64,000 nt of DNA from an uncultured Saprospiraceae bacterium (GTDB taxonomy: Bacteria > Bacteroidota > Bacteroidia > Chitinophagales > Saprospiraceae): positions 1-64,000 of the forward strand of contig CALJOK010000021.1 of assembly GCA_937981555.1 (NCBI GenBank), given 5' to 3'. The notes under the pieces were generated by a model that saw only the letters and a program-made list of their open reading frames with translations, searched no databases and was not told where the DNA came from. Of this stretch, positions 20,151 through 30,900 are shown piece by piece (position 1 is the first letter of the stretch; every line of letters begins with the position of its first letter). The position numbers were made by a program, and so were the translations under genes.

Positions 20151-23100
20151 ATGAATACGGATTCAATACTCAAAAAAATACTTAATAAATCCAAACAAGA
20201 TATTAACCCCTACCCTGGCTTACGTCCATTCCAAATGGATGAGCATCCCTACTTTTTTGGCAGAGAAAAACAAACTCGTGAACTAATAGATATTTTAAAA
20301 AAATCTAGATTCATCTCCGTTATCGGAACTTCTGGAAGTGGTAAATCATCTTTAGTTCGAGCTGGAATGCTTCCTTTTTTATACAAAGGAATGATGTCTG
20401 ATGATGCAGCTGATTGGTCGATCTGTACGTTCCGACCAGGTATCGCCCCTATTGACATTTTAGTAGATAAACTTTTTGAGCTCTCCAACAAAAACGAAAA
20501 TAACAATACACTTACAAAAAATAAAGACTTCGAAAAAAAGTGGATTAAGAAAACCATTCTTGACAATAACGAAGGTATACTACATGCTTATCAGCAACTC
20601 AATCTTAGTGGGAAATTATTATTAGTCGTAGATCAATTTGAAGAAATTTTCAGGTATAAAAATGAGGCTGATGATCAAAATGAAATGGCTCGTGCATTTG
20701 TCCATCGACTGATCAAAGCTAGTCGTCAAAACAAAGAACAAATTTATGTCTGCATCACCATGCGATCTGATTTCCTAGGAGATTGTTCTGAATTTTATGA
20801 CCTACCAGAAGTCATTAGTAAAGGCATGTATTTGGTTCCTCGACTAGATAGAAATGAATTACGAAAAGCAATTACTGCTCCTGCCCTATTACAAAATGCA
20901 ACAGTCGATCCTTCTCTAGTTGACCGACTGATCAATGACCTCGACGGACGACAAGATCAACTCCCATTGCTACAACATGCCTTGATGAGAACCTTCGAAA
21001 TATGGAAAGACCGAAATGATCCAAAGTCTTATATTTCCATGGTTGATTACAAAAAAAGTGGCACGATGGACCGAGCACTTTCCGACCACGGGGATAGTAT
21101 ATTAAAAAAAATAAAAACAGATCATCCAGATGAAATACAATCTGAAGAATTTTTAAATATTGCCAAAAAACTTTTTCAATGTATCACTCAAAAGTCAGGA
21201 GAAAAAGGAATTCGTAGACCTGCTTCTTTAAAAAAAATAAGCAGAACTATTGGCGTCCCACAGGTTAAAGTCATCAAAGTCATTAACTATTTTAGAGATG
21301 AAAAAAACTCACTCTTGATGCCACCGATTGATAAATCAAAACCTCAAACGATTGATTTAACACCAGAATCTATCATTGATATTTCACATGAAAGTTTGAT
21401 GAGAATTTGGACTCGGCTAAAAGACTGGGTCGAAGAAGAGGAAGAAAAAGGACGAAAATATAAACGTGTTTATGATGCTTATCAGTTGAATGAAGAACAG
21501 TTAGCCTACAAAAAAAGTAGTTACCTCGTAGGTAGGAAATTAAAAGTATTTCATAACTACTTAAAAGAAATAGAACCAACTAATGAATGGGCAGAAAGGT
21601 ATGGAGGAAAACTAGAACAAGTCACCAATTATATTGAAAAAAGTTACCGTCGAGTACATAGACAAATGGCTACCTTTTTTGGGTCACTTGCACTTATAGC
21701 TATTTTCTTATTCATTAGTTACATTGCGAGTAATCAATACTTGAGATCTTTTATAGAATGTTATAATACCGAAATTGAAGCATCGAAAACGAATGACCAT
21801 ACCCAATCTTTTATTTATTCATCCAAAACACTTACCACTTTAGGAGATGCAAATAATACCTATGGGAAGTTAGTTTTTGAGTTTAAAAACTGGATTTATG
21901 AGTTGTTCTCTGGCGACGAAGACTATGGAAAAATCTCTACTACAGAAATGGAAATTCGTGCGCAAAAAAAATTAATTTCTGCATTTAACCATGGGGCATT
22001 TTATAGTAGAAATTTTGAAAAAATAAAACAGTTTGCTTTCTCCAATGATGAGAATTATTTATTTACTATCGATAATAAAAACATAATAAAACGTTGGAAT
22101 ATCAATAATAAAAATGCGGAACCTATTCAATATAAAATTCCTAACATAGGCTCTAATTCTTTACCAACTCAAATGATCGTTACAAAAAATAATTCAACAA
22201 TTTATTTAAGTTTTAAGTCGCAAAATAGTTTGGATGTAGAATTTCGCGCTATTGATATTTCTCGAATAGAAAATAGATTAACAATGAAGGAAAGGTCTCA
22301 ATATAAAATTGAAACCAAATCTAGATATAGTGAATCATTTTATTTGAGTGATGATGAAAAACTACTTTTCCCAGATCGAATAACTACTGACATCAGAGAA
22401 GTAGCAAGTGGTAAGCAACTCGAAGAAATCAATAAGATTCAAAAAGATTCCATGAATTTGTCTTTTTATAATTTTTCTAAAGACAGAGAAATCTCAATAT
22501 TTGGAATTAAATCTAATTACTATATTAACGCAAAGGATGAAAAACTACACAGACTATTAAATAAGGATACTACCAAATATACGACCTATGAATATATAGA
22601 ATTAATGGCTAATGATAAAATTCTAATTACTTACTCTTCTGATAAAACCAAAATTTGGGATATCAAAAATCTAAAACTATTGGAAGAAAGGAAGGGAAAT
22701 TTAAATTATATGGCTAATGATCAATATTTAGTTCTTGAAGGAAAAAGAAAAGAAACGGTAGAGATATTTGACCTAAAAGACTTAACTCAACCAATGGACA
22801 ATCTAAAGTCAGAATTAAGGATAAAAGGTTTAAATAAGAAGATTGGATTCCCTTCGGTTCAGGCATGGAAAGATGGTTTTGTATTAGTTGCAAATCATTC
22901 TAATTCTCCTCAGTCAACATTATATCAATTACCAATTAAAACAAAATATGATCTTGGAGAAGTTATTGACAACTCTCTTTTTAAATTTAAAACCGTTCAA
23001 CATTTCACTCCTAGAATAGGTCAAAAAAACATAGGATATATTAATCAGGAAAAAGGGTTTATTGAATTCGGAAAAGATTTATCAGACAAAAAGTCGATTA

Positions 23101-24218
23101 CAAAATATAGTCCGACAAAAAAGGTTTTTGGTCACCTTGCTGAAGAAGGACAACTATTAATTTACCAATTAAAAAATTATAATTCCGACGCAAATAATAT
23201 CAGCGGACACCTCTCTAGTAATTTTTTCCTTGCTGGGTTTAACAAAGATTCACTTATTGCATATACTCATCAAGGTATATATTCTTTTAAAGATTCTTAT
23301 TTACAAAATGTTCCAAATGATTATGGTTTTATCATTTTCTCAGATGACATGAGTAAATTAATTGGCTTACAAAGAGATTATAAAAAATTGGATATTATCC
23401 CAATAAGTAAAACCACTAATGAAGCAACCACCATAACTTCTAGATACAATATAGATCAGTTTGTTTTGAATAATGATAATAAGAAAGTTGCACTTACTAC
23501 TTTTTATAAAAAATCTGCGAAGTTAAGAATATACGAAGGCAATGAATTTGATAAATCCCATACCGTAAATTTTTATCATAAAATTTCAGAGTTAGGATTT
23601 TCAAAACAATCAGATGACTTAGCTGTAGTTATAAAAGACACTTTACTTTTTATTCCACCTGATTTCAAAGGAACGAAGTTCGAAAGAATTTCAGATTCAT
23701 TATCCTTTCTAAAGGTTATGGAAAATAAAACTGTCTTAGACACCATCTCTCCTTTAACTTTTCCAACAAAAATCAATTGCATCAATTCTTTTATCAATGA
23801 ACAGAAAAAAGAAATTTGGATGGTTGGATTAGAAAATGGAGAAATCCACACTCTAAATGAAAATAAAGACTCAGTTATTCAAATTTTCCATTGTGGAAAT
23901 TATCCTATTAATGAAATTCAACATAGACGGATTACGTTAAAAGATGAAACAGAAGTTGATGAATTCATTATTTCCGATGAAGGGACAATTTATATTTTTA
24001 GACAAAAAACACCTACTGATAATTTCGAACTTTTCATCAAATTAGAAACGACGGTTCCTGTTCGATCTATATTATTCAATAAAGAATTGAACTCATTTTT
24101 CACCGTAGGCGAAAATGGTTTTATCAAGAAATGGTCAATTAACTATGAAGACATAATTGAACAAATTGATAATGATTTAATCTATGGAGATATTTATCAT
24201 CCTATCTCAAAGAATTAA
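20151..24218 (+). CDS. nSTAND1-type NTPase with transmembrane segment and propeller-like C-terminus
   Basis: The protein opens with NPYPGLRPF and YFFGRE, the standard entry to nSTAND1 NTPases. It has a Walker A GTSGSGKSS (59-67), a Walker B/DQFEE (156-165), a sensor-like ITMRSDF (about 202-208) and the STAND helical-domain signature ISHESLMRIWTRLKDW (about 411-426). A hydrophobic span at about 506-527 (FFGSLALIAIFLFISYIA) predicts one membrane pass. Residues from about 600 to 1355 are beta-rich, with WD40-like turns (KRWNINN, KIWDIKN, KKWSINY) suggesting one or two degenerate propellers that would face away from the NTPase across the membrane. STAND proteins switch on by ligand-driven oligomerisation, and the C-terminal repeats are usually the sensor. 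It sits between two TIR genes with short gaps (71 and 90 bp). Confidence 0.88.
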   Translation: MNTDSILKKILNKSKQDINPYPGLRPFQMDEHPYFFGREKQTRELIDILKKSRFISVIGTSGSGKSSLVRAGMLPFLYKGMMSDDAADWSICTFRPGIAPIDILVDKLFELSNKNENNNTLTKNKDFEKKWIKKTILDNNEGILHAYQQLNLSGKLLLVVDQFEEIFRYKNEADDQNEMARAFVHRLIKASRQNKEQIYVCITMRSDFLGDCSEFYDLPEVISKGMYLVPRLDRNELRKAITAPALLQNATVDPSLVDRLINDLDGRQDQLPLLQHALMRTFEIWKDRNDPKSYISMVDYKKSGTMDRALSDHGDSILKKIKTDHPDEIQSEEFLNIAKKLFQCITQKSGEKGIRRPASLKKISRTIGVPQVKVIKVINYFRDEKNSLLMPPIDKSKPQTIDLTPESIIDISHESLMRIWTRLKDWVEEEEEKGRKYKRVYDAYQLNEEQLAYKKSSYLVGRKLKVFHNYLKEIEPTNEWAERYGGKLEQVTNYIEKSYRRVHRQMATFFGSLALIAIFLFISYIASNQYLRSFIECYNTEIEASKTNDHTQSFIYSSKTLTTLGDANNTYGKLVFEFKNWIYELFSGDEDYGKISTTEMEIRAQKKLISAFNHGAFYSRNFEKIKQFAFSNDENYLFTIDNKNIIKRWNINNKNAEPIQYKIPNIGSNSLPTQMIVTKNNSTIYLSFKSQNSLDVEFRAIDISRIENRLTMKERSQYKIETKSRYSESFYLSDDEKLLFPDRITTDIREVASGKQLEEINKIQKDSMNLSFYNFSKDREISIFGIKSNYYINAKDEKLHRLLNKDTTKYTTYEYIELMANDKILITYSSDKTKIWDIKNLKLLEERKGNLNYMANDQYLVLEGKRKETVEIFDLKDLTQPMDNLKSELRIKGLNKKIGFPSVQAWKDGFVLVANHSNSPQSTLYQLPIKTKYDLGEVIDNSLFKFKTVQHFTPRIGQKNIGYINQEKGFIEFGKDLSDKKSITKYSPTKKVFGHLAEEGQLLIYQLKNYNSDANNISGHLSSNFFLAGFNKDSLIAYTHQGIYSFKDSYLQNVPNDYGFIIFSDDMSKLIGLQRDYKKLDIIPISKTTNEATTITSRYNIDQFVLNNDNKKVALTTFYKKSAKLRIYEGNEFDKSHTVNFYHKISELGFSKQSDDLAVVIKDTLLFIPPDFKGTKFERISDSLSFLKVMENKTVLDTISPLTFPTKINCINSFINEQKKEIWMVGLENGEIHTLNENKDSVIQIFHCGNYPINEIQHRRITLKDETEVDEFIISDEGTIYIFRQKTPTDNFELFIKLETTVPVRSILFNKELNSFFTVGENGFIKKWSINYEDIIEQIDNDLIYGDIYHPISKN

Positions 24219-24278
24219 AATAATCGTAATCTAACCAACTCTTGACATTTCTAAGATAGAATTTGAGTCATTTTAATT

Positions 24279-24286
24279 TATATTTG
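24279..24286 (+). promoter_or_regulatory. Candidate -7 box (TATATTTG) before the small TIR gene
   Basis: TATATTTG matches the Bacteroidota -7 consensus TAnnTTTG, 23 bp before the small TIR ATG. A TTTG at 24262-24265 is only 13 bp upstream, shorter than the usual spacer, so this is a weak call. It would let the small TIR be expressed apart from the STAND gene. Confidence 0.25.
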
Positions 24287-24308
24287 TGTTATAACATTTT
24301 AAATTATA

Positions 24309-24797
24309 ATGACCAAAATCTATCTTAGTTACGCCTACGTGGATAATCAAAATTTCGAAGACAATGATCGGGCTTGGGTGAGTGCGTTCAAAGATGATTT
24401 AGAGAACGAAATTTCTTTTTTATTGGGAAAAATAACACCCATTACGATCTTTCATGACAAACAATTTGACAGCCCTAACTTATTGACTATCAAATATATA
24501 AAGGCAACTGACATTTTCATTTCTATTGGAACTCCTGCTTATTTTCTTTCTGATTATTGCCAAAAAGAACTGAATCTTTTTTTGAAGAGAGAAGATATTA
24601 GCCCTACTCTTCATGTATTTTTAGTTGATAAAAGACCATTTGAAGAAGCCACTCTTCAAGCCTCCTTGCCATTAAAAAACTTTATCCCATTCTATGATCT
24701 TTCCAATAAAAATGAATGGGATAGAAAAAATTCTGAGGAAAATTATTTTGCACAAATTTCTAATTTGGCTAGTCAGATAAATAACATCTTATCCTAA
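24309..24797 (+). CDS. Small stand-alone TIR-domain protein
   Basis: The 162-residue protein is a single TIR domain: KIYLSYAYVDN at the N-terminus, ITIFHDKQFD in the BB-loop region, DIFISIGTPAYF as strand D, and SDYCQKELNLF with Glu87 at the catalytic position and Cys84 three residues before it. It closely parallels residues 1-170 of the three-domain protein encoded upstream at 18619 (the same GTPAYF/ASPAYF and YCxxE motifs), so the two probably arose by duplication. There is no other domain and no signal peptide. It is the last gene of the apparent TIR/nSTAND1/TIR unit and converges on the terminator at 24866-24898. Effector or regulatory partner of the STAND protein is an inference. Confidence 0.8.
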   Translation: MTKIYLSYAYVDNQNFEDNDRAWVSAFKDDLENEISFLLGKITPITIFHDKQFDSPNLLTIKYIKATDIFISIGTPAYFLSDYCQKELNLFLKREDISPTLHVFLVDKRPFEEATLQASLPLKNFIPFYDLSNKNEWDRKNSEENYFAQISNLASQINNILS

Positions 24798-24865
24798 AAG
24801 GAAATACCTCATCTAGTCGTCTGCTTTAGTCGATTTAAAAAAATTCTTTTAGATAATCACCACAT

Positions 24866-24898
24866 AAAAAAAGCCTCGCAAGTCAAGACTCACGAGGC
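24866..24898 (-). terminator. Intrinsic terminator of the 2,300-aa surface protein gene
   Basis: An imperfect stem pairs GCCTCGCAAGTC (24873-24884) with GACTCACGAGGC (24887-24898), two mismatches, and is followed in the minus direction by six T. It lies 25 bp after the stop of the minus-strand gene. Confidence 0.75.
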
Positions 24899-24923
24899 AC
24901 GGATTGTAGTTCAAAAGGTTTTC

Positions 24924-27900
24924 TTATTTCATCAAAATCATTTTCCCTAAGGATTGATTTTTGGAAGTTTCTAGTTTGTAATGATATAAACCAAAATTTG
25001 GCAAATTAGTTTCATCAATCCGTATTTCATTTTCACCTTTTTCAAATATTTCTTCTAGCTGGTAAACTTGTTGACCATTCACATCAAAAATTGATAAGGT
25101 CACTTTCTCCGATTCCATCAAGTTAAAATCAATTATTGTAAATTCATTAAATGGATTAGGGTAATTAGAAGTTACTTCCCATTTCTTATTTACAAGTTCA
25201 AACTCAAAAGATTTTTTATTTTCTAACAATATATTTACATTCAATGATTCTCCATCCTTAACTGCTGAATTAGGAATTCGATCTTTCTTAATTTTTAAAA
25301 AATCACCTTTCCATTTTAATCCATTTTTCACTCTAAACTTTAGACTAAAAAGTGATTCATCTTTCGAGGAAATTACTTCCTCACTTTGCCCTTTAGGGTT
25401 AACCCAAACTATTGGTAAAATTCCTTTTTCCAAAAATCGTACTCCAACATTATTTTTATTAAAATTAGGAATAGCCGCCATTTCTATTTTTTCAAAAACT
25501 AGTTGAGCAGGATCAAATTCTAAATCCATTTGCCACGCAAGTAAACTTTCATGAACCTCTTCAGATTGATTCTGATTTTTTAATTTAAAATCAACTATCA
25601 AATAATTACCATTTTCAACATCTTGATAATCAACTTGAAAGATCAGATCTTTAGATGGATCATTGTTTAAACTTGGAGTTGCATTCAAGTTAACATCTCC
25701 AGTTTTTATTGCTATGAAATTTTCAGTCAACGAATCTGCTCCTAAACTATATAGCGTAATTTCTTCTGGAAAACCTGGACTAAAAGGATTCATCGGATCT
25801 GGAAAAACATAATCTTCTGGCACAAAACGCCAAGAAGTATTATTTGGAAATGAAGTAGCATTTCCAATAATAACATTTTGAATTGCAACTAAATCTAAGG
25901 CAGTAATTGAACCTGAATTATTTGCATCTGCTGCAATGATTTTATAAGGTGAACTTAGAAAATTAGTTCCTAAAATATGTTGTTGCACTAATGCCAAATC
26001 TAAGGCAGTTAATCCATTCTCTGGTGCATCATTTTTATATGGAGTAATCGTATAATCTCCTCCTTGTGGTAAATCCAAAAACTCATATGCTCCAGTTGTG
26101 TTGGTCATATAAATTGGGTTAGGCGCTGCCAAACAAGTTACGTCAACATTAGCTACCGTTTGACCAGTCTCTTTAATAATCAATCCTGCAATCTCAACTG
26201 TATTTCCCATTCCATTAGTGACACAAACTTCTCCTCCTAAAACATCAACATTGATATTTACATTTGTTCCATTGATATTTTGTACTGCAAAAATTGGCAA
26301 TGGATTATCATCAATAACCATTAGAGAGCAATCAATTTTAAATAAAAGCTTAATAGCCAATTCATAAATAATTGTTCCATCAGCTACCGTTTGTCCGGTG
26401 GAAGAATTAGTTATCCAGTCAGCCGTAATTGTATTGTTAGAAATAGTAAAATCTGTCGCCGATAAATTTGACAAATTCAAATTCGTAACTCCAATAAATT
26501 GTGCCACAGTAGTATCCATCATTTGAATGGATTTTTGAAATGAAATTATATTTTCAAAATGCTCTACCGCTACTCCAACATAAACCGTATCACCTGCCTC
26601 CCCTGAAACATCAGATAAATCAAATACCACATTATCTGGTTGACTTACAGTTATCGTTTCACAAAACATATCATTGCTACAAGTATTTGAAACAGTTAAA
26701 CAAACTTCAAAATTTCCTGACGAAGTATAGATATGAGTCGGATTAATTTCGGTGGAAGTATTCCCATCCCCGAAGTCCCAAGCATAGCTCGTCGCTGCAA
26801 CTGACATACTCGTAAAGTCAACCGTAAGTATATTGTTATTATAAGTATAACCTGCGTTTGCAGGATCCCCAATATTCAAGATTGTCACTTCCAAATCTCC
26901 TGTGCAACCATTGTTATCAGTAATAGTTATCGTATAAATCCCCGCAGTCAAATTCATAGCCACATTACTACTCGAAGGTCCATTGCCAAAATCATAGGTG
27001 TAAGGCATTTCTCCTCCAGACCCAATCACAGAAATCGCTCCGTTCATCTGACTACATGTTTCATTGAAAGCTTCCCCTAACAATAACGATGGTGAACTAG
27101 CTCCTTCAATCGTTATATCATCAATGGCTTGACAACCATTATCATCTGTGACTGTAACTACATAATTACCTACCCCAAGATTTGTAAATATATTGTTACT
27201 AGTTACTCCATTTCCAATATCAAAATTGTATGGTGCAACGCCACCTGTTACATTTACTGTAAATCCGCCATTCATCTGACCACATGCTTCGGATTGAATA
27301 TCAGAGAATGAAATGTTAATCGAACTAGTACTTTCTATCGTCGCAGATTGGACATCAGTACATCCATTTGCATCCGTAAGTGTAATGTTATAAATTCCTG
27401 CTGAGAGATTTTCAAAAACAGGATTGGATGTATTTCCATTTCCGATATCAAAAAGAAATGGGGAGGTTCCTCCTGTAACAGATACAGTTATACTTCCATT
27501 TGAAAGTCCACAATTTGTATTTTGAGTTTCATCAATATTTAGAGTGACCGTATTTTCAGGTAAGTTAAAAACTTGACTAGCCGTACATCCCGCTACATCT
27601 GTAACCACAATGTTATACCCAATTGCATTCAGATTTGTAAAAATTGGATTGGCTACTGTTCCTAAACCAATATCGTAAGTATATGGAGTCATTCCTCCAG
27701 AAGCAGAGATTTCAAAACTTCCATCCCCTTGTCCACAATTTTCATTCATGACATTAATGATGGAAAAAATAGGAACACCCGTTGACAAAATTGCTACCGA
27801 TTGATCTGCTACACAACCATTTCCATCAGTTACTGAAATTGAATAAGTTCCTCCTGCTAGGTTTTCAAAAACTGGATTGGTCGAAGGCCCGTTTCCTATA

Positions 27901-30900
27901 TTAAAAATAAATGGTGCAGTTCCTCCTGTAGTCGAAACAGTTATACTTCCATTTTCCAGTCCACAAGTCGCATTGGTAATATCATCAATATTGAGAGTCA
28001 TCTCATTTTCGCCCAGATCCAATATTTGTGAAGCATTACATCCTCCAGCATCTGTAACTATGACCATATAAATAGCTGAATTTAAGTTTGAAAAAACAGG
28101 ATTTGATGTTGCCCCATTTCCGACGTCATAAGTATATGGAGCAGTTCCTCCTGAAGCTAGAATCTCAAAACTTCCATCACCTTGCCCACAGTTTTCATTC
28201 ATGATATTAATGATGGAAAATGTTGCTGCTCCTGAACTCAAAACAGTTACTGATTGATTGTCTGTACAACCAACTGCATCTGTAGCTGTAATGTTATAAG
28301 TGCCTCCTGCAAGATTCTGAAAGGTAGAATTTGTAGCCGGACCATTTCCTATATCAAACAGAATTGGCGCAACGCCTCCAATAGATGACACCGAGATACT
28401 TCCATTAGCAATGCCACAGTTTGCATTAATAACTTCATCAATTGTCAAACTAAGTCCGTTTTCTCCAAGCGTAAAAACTTGGGAAGTGGAGCATTCATTT
28501 GCATCTGTAAGTATGATGTTATAAGTTCCTGAGTTTAAGTTTGAAAAAACTGGATTGGAGGTGTTCCCAGCACCTATATTAAAGGTATATGGAGACGTAC
28601 CTCCAGAAGCCGAAATTTCAAAACTTCCATTATTTTGTCCACAACTTTCATTAACAATATTTATGATAGAAAAGAAAGGAGATCCTGAATTTCCAATCTC
28701 TACATTTATCGTTGTATTACACCCTGCAAAATCAGTAACCGTCACTTGGTAATCGCCTCCTGGTAAATTTGTAAAAGTATTGTTATTTGTTGATCCATTT
28801 CCTATATCAAAACTAAATGGAGCTATCCCTGAACTAACAAGAACTTCAAAAGAACCATTTGACAATCCGCAAGTTGCATTGGCAATATTCATTGCAAAAG
28901 CAAGGATCGGAGGTGCATCAAAAATCACTACCGAAATAGAATTAGAACACCCAAAATCATCTGTGACAACAACTGTATAAAAACCATTACTCAATCCTGT
29001 AAAATTAGGATTCCCAGTAGGTCCATTTCCAATATTATATAGAAATGGTGGTGATCCTCCAAAAGGAATAACTGTAAATGCACCATCAGACATGTTACAA
29101 TTTTCATTCATAACATTAGCTACCGCTAAAAGCGGTGCTTCAATATTTACCAGCGTGACTTCAATAGAATCTTGGCATCCAGTAGCATCCGTAAATATGA
29201 TAGGATATATACCAGCTATAAGATTTCCGAAGATAGAATCAGCTTGCGGTCCATTTCCTATATCATATAAAAAAGGAGGAGTACCTCCAGAAACTGATAA
29301 AGTAATTGATCCATTCCCCTCTCCACAACTTTCATTTAAAACTTCTACCACACTCAAAATCGGTGAATTAATAGATAATATTTCAATTGAATCCATTAAT
29401 TCACAACCTGAATTATCGACCACAGTAACATAGTAAATCCCTGCACTCAAGGTATCTAAAATCGATTCACTAGTCGCCCCATTTCCAAAGTCAAAAACGT
29501 AAGGTTCAACTCCTCCATTTGAAACTACTTCAAAACTTCCATTTATCAATCCACAAGTTGCATTTTGTACATTCTCAAAATTTAAAACAAAAGTATTACA
29601 ACTTATTGCCACACTTAAACAATTTGAAAATGGCGAAGTATTTAACATCGAATCCGTAGCAGTTGCTGTAATTATTCCTCCACCAAAAACCGATGCTCCA
29701 CTTGGGTATGGACTATTTAAATTCCATAAACTATCAAGTGTAACAATGGTTGTTCCTAGAAAAGTCTTCCCTTGACATTCTGCACTTGTACACCCAGTAG
29801 TATCATTAATAAAAACCTCAATTAAATCTCCCGGAATTCCTTTTCCTAACAATACATTTGCAGAAACGGAATCAACCGTTGGCGCTGCTTGAAATTGATT
29901 CCCATTCCCCCATAATTTGATTCCTTCATCATTACAGTACATACTGTTTTGTTGAATCCGACAAAACTGCGACGAAGCACTTATTCGTACCGCCAATTGA
30001 TTATTAGCGATCACATTTCCTTCTCCTACTCCATCACCTCCGATCAAATTTCCTTGACAATTACTTTGAACAATTACTCCACAATATTCATTTCCACCTA
30101 TACTATCTTGCGCATAATTTGTCCCAATAAAATTTCCTTGCACAGTACAGAAAGAAGCTCCTAATCTCATCACAACACCACATCCATTCCAAGGTCCGGT
30201 ATTTGGTAAACCAGGGAAGAAATCAGTTTCGTAACCATTACTATTAATAACGTTTCCTTTATTAGGTGCTCCAATAATCGCAAAATTAGCCGCCGTCACA
30301 TCAATACCATCATCGGGAAAATTAACGATTTCCAATCCATAAATTTCACAATGATTTCCTCTAATCCAAATTGCATTAATTGGTATATTCCAATTATTTT
30401 GACTCCCATCTAAAACAATCTTAGGAGCAAAATCAGTTACACCAAACCCCGGTTGAGTTGTCGCATCAATAATTGTTTTTTCATCAAATAAGGCAGGTAG
30501 TTCTTGTCCTGTTTGAGAGCCTATATAAATCCGATGTTGAATTATCGAATCAGGGATATTGAATTTTATCACATTTGGTTCCAAATCATCATTCGCACAA
30601 TTAATGGCTGCACGTAAAGTTCCTGGACCATCATCATCAGTATTGGTAACCCAAATAGTTCCATCATCATCAGCGCAATTAATCGCATTTACCGCTATTC
30701 GACATTCAGCAAAAGTAGAAGTTGTTCCATCAGTTGTAGTGGCTGTGGCGGTAATTTTATCCCCTGGTTGAATAGAATAATTACTACTATTGATAGGTAA
30801 ATACCACGTTCCATTTACAACGGTAGCACTACCCAAATATATTTTTCCTTGACAAGGTGCATCTTCACAATTATCTTCATCTACCACAAAAACATCAATA

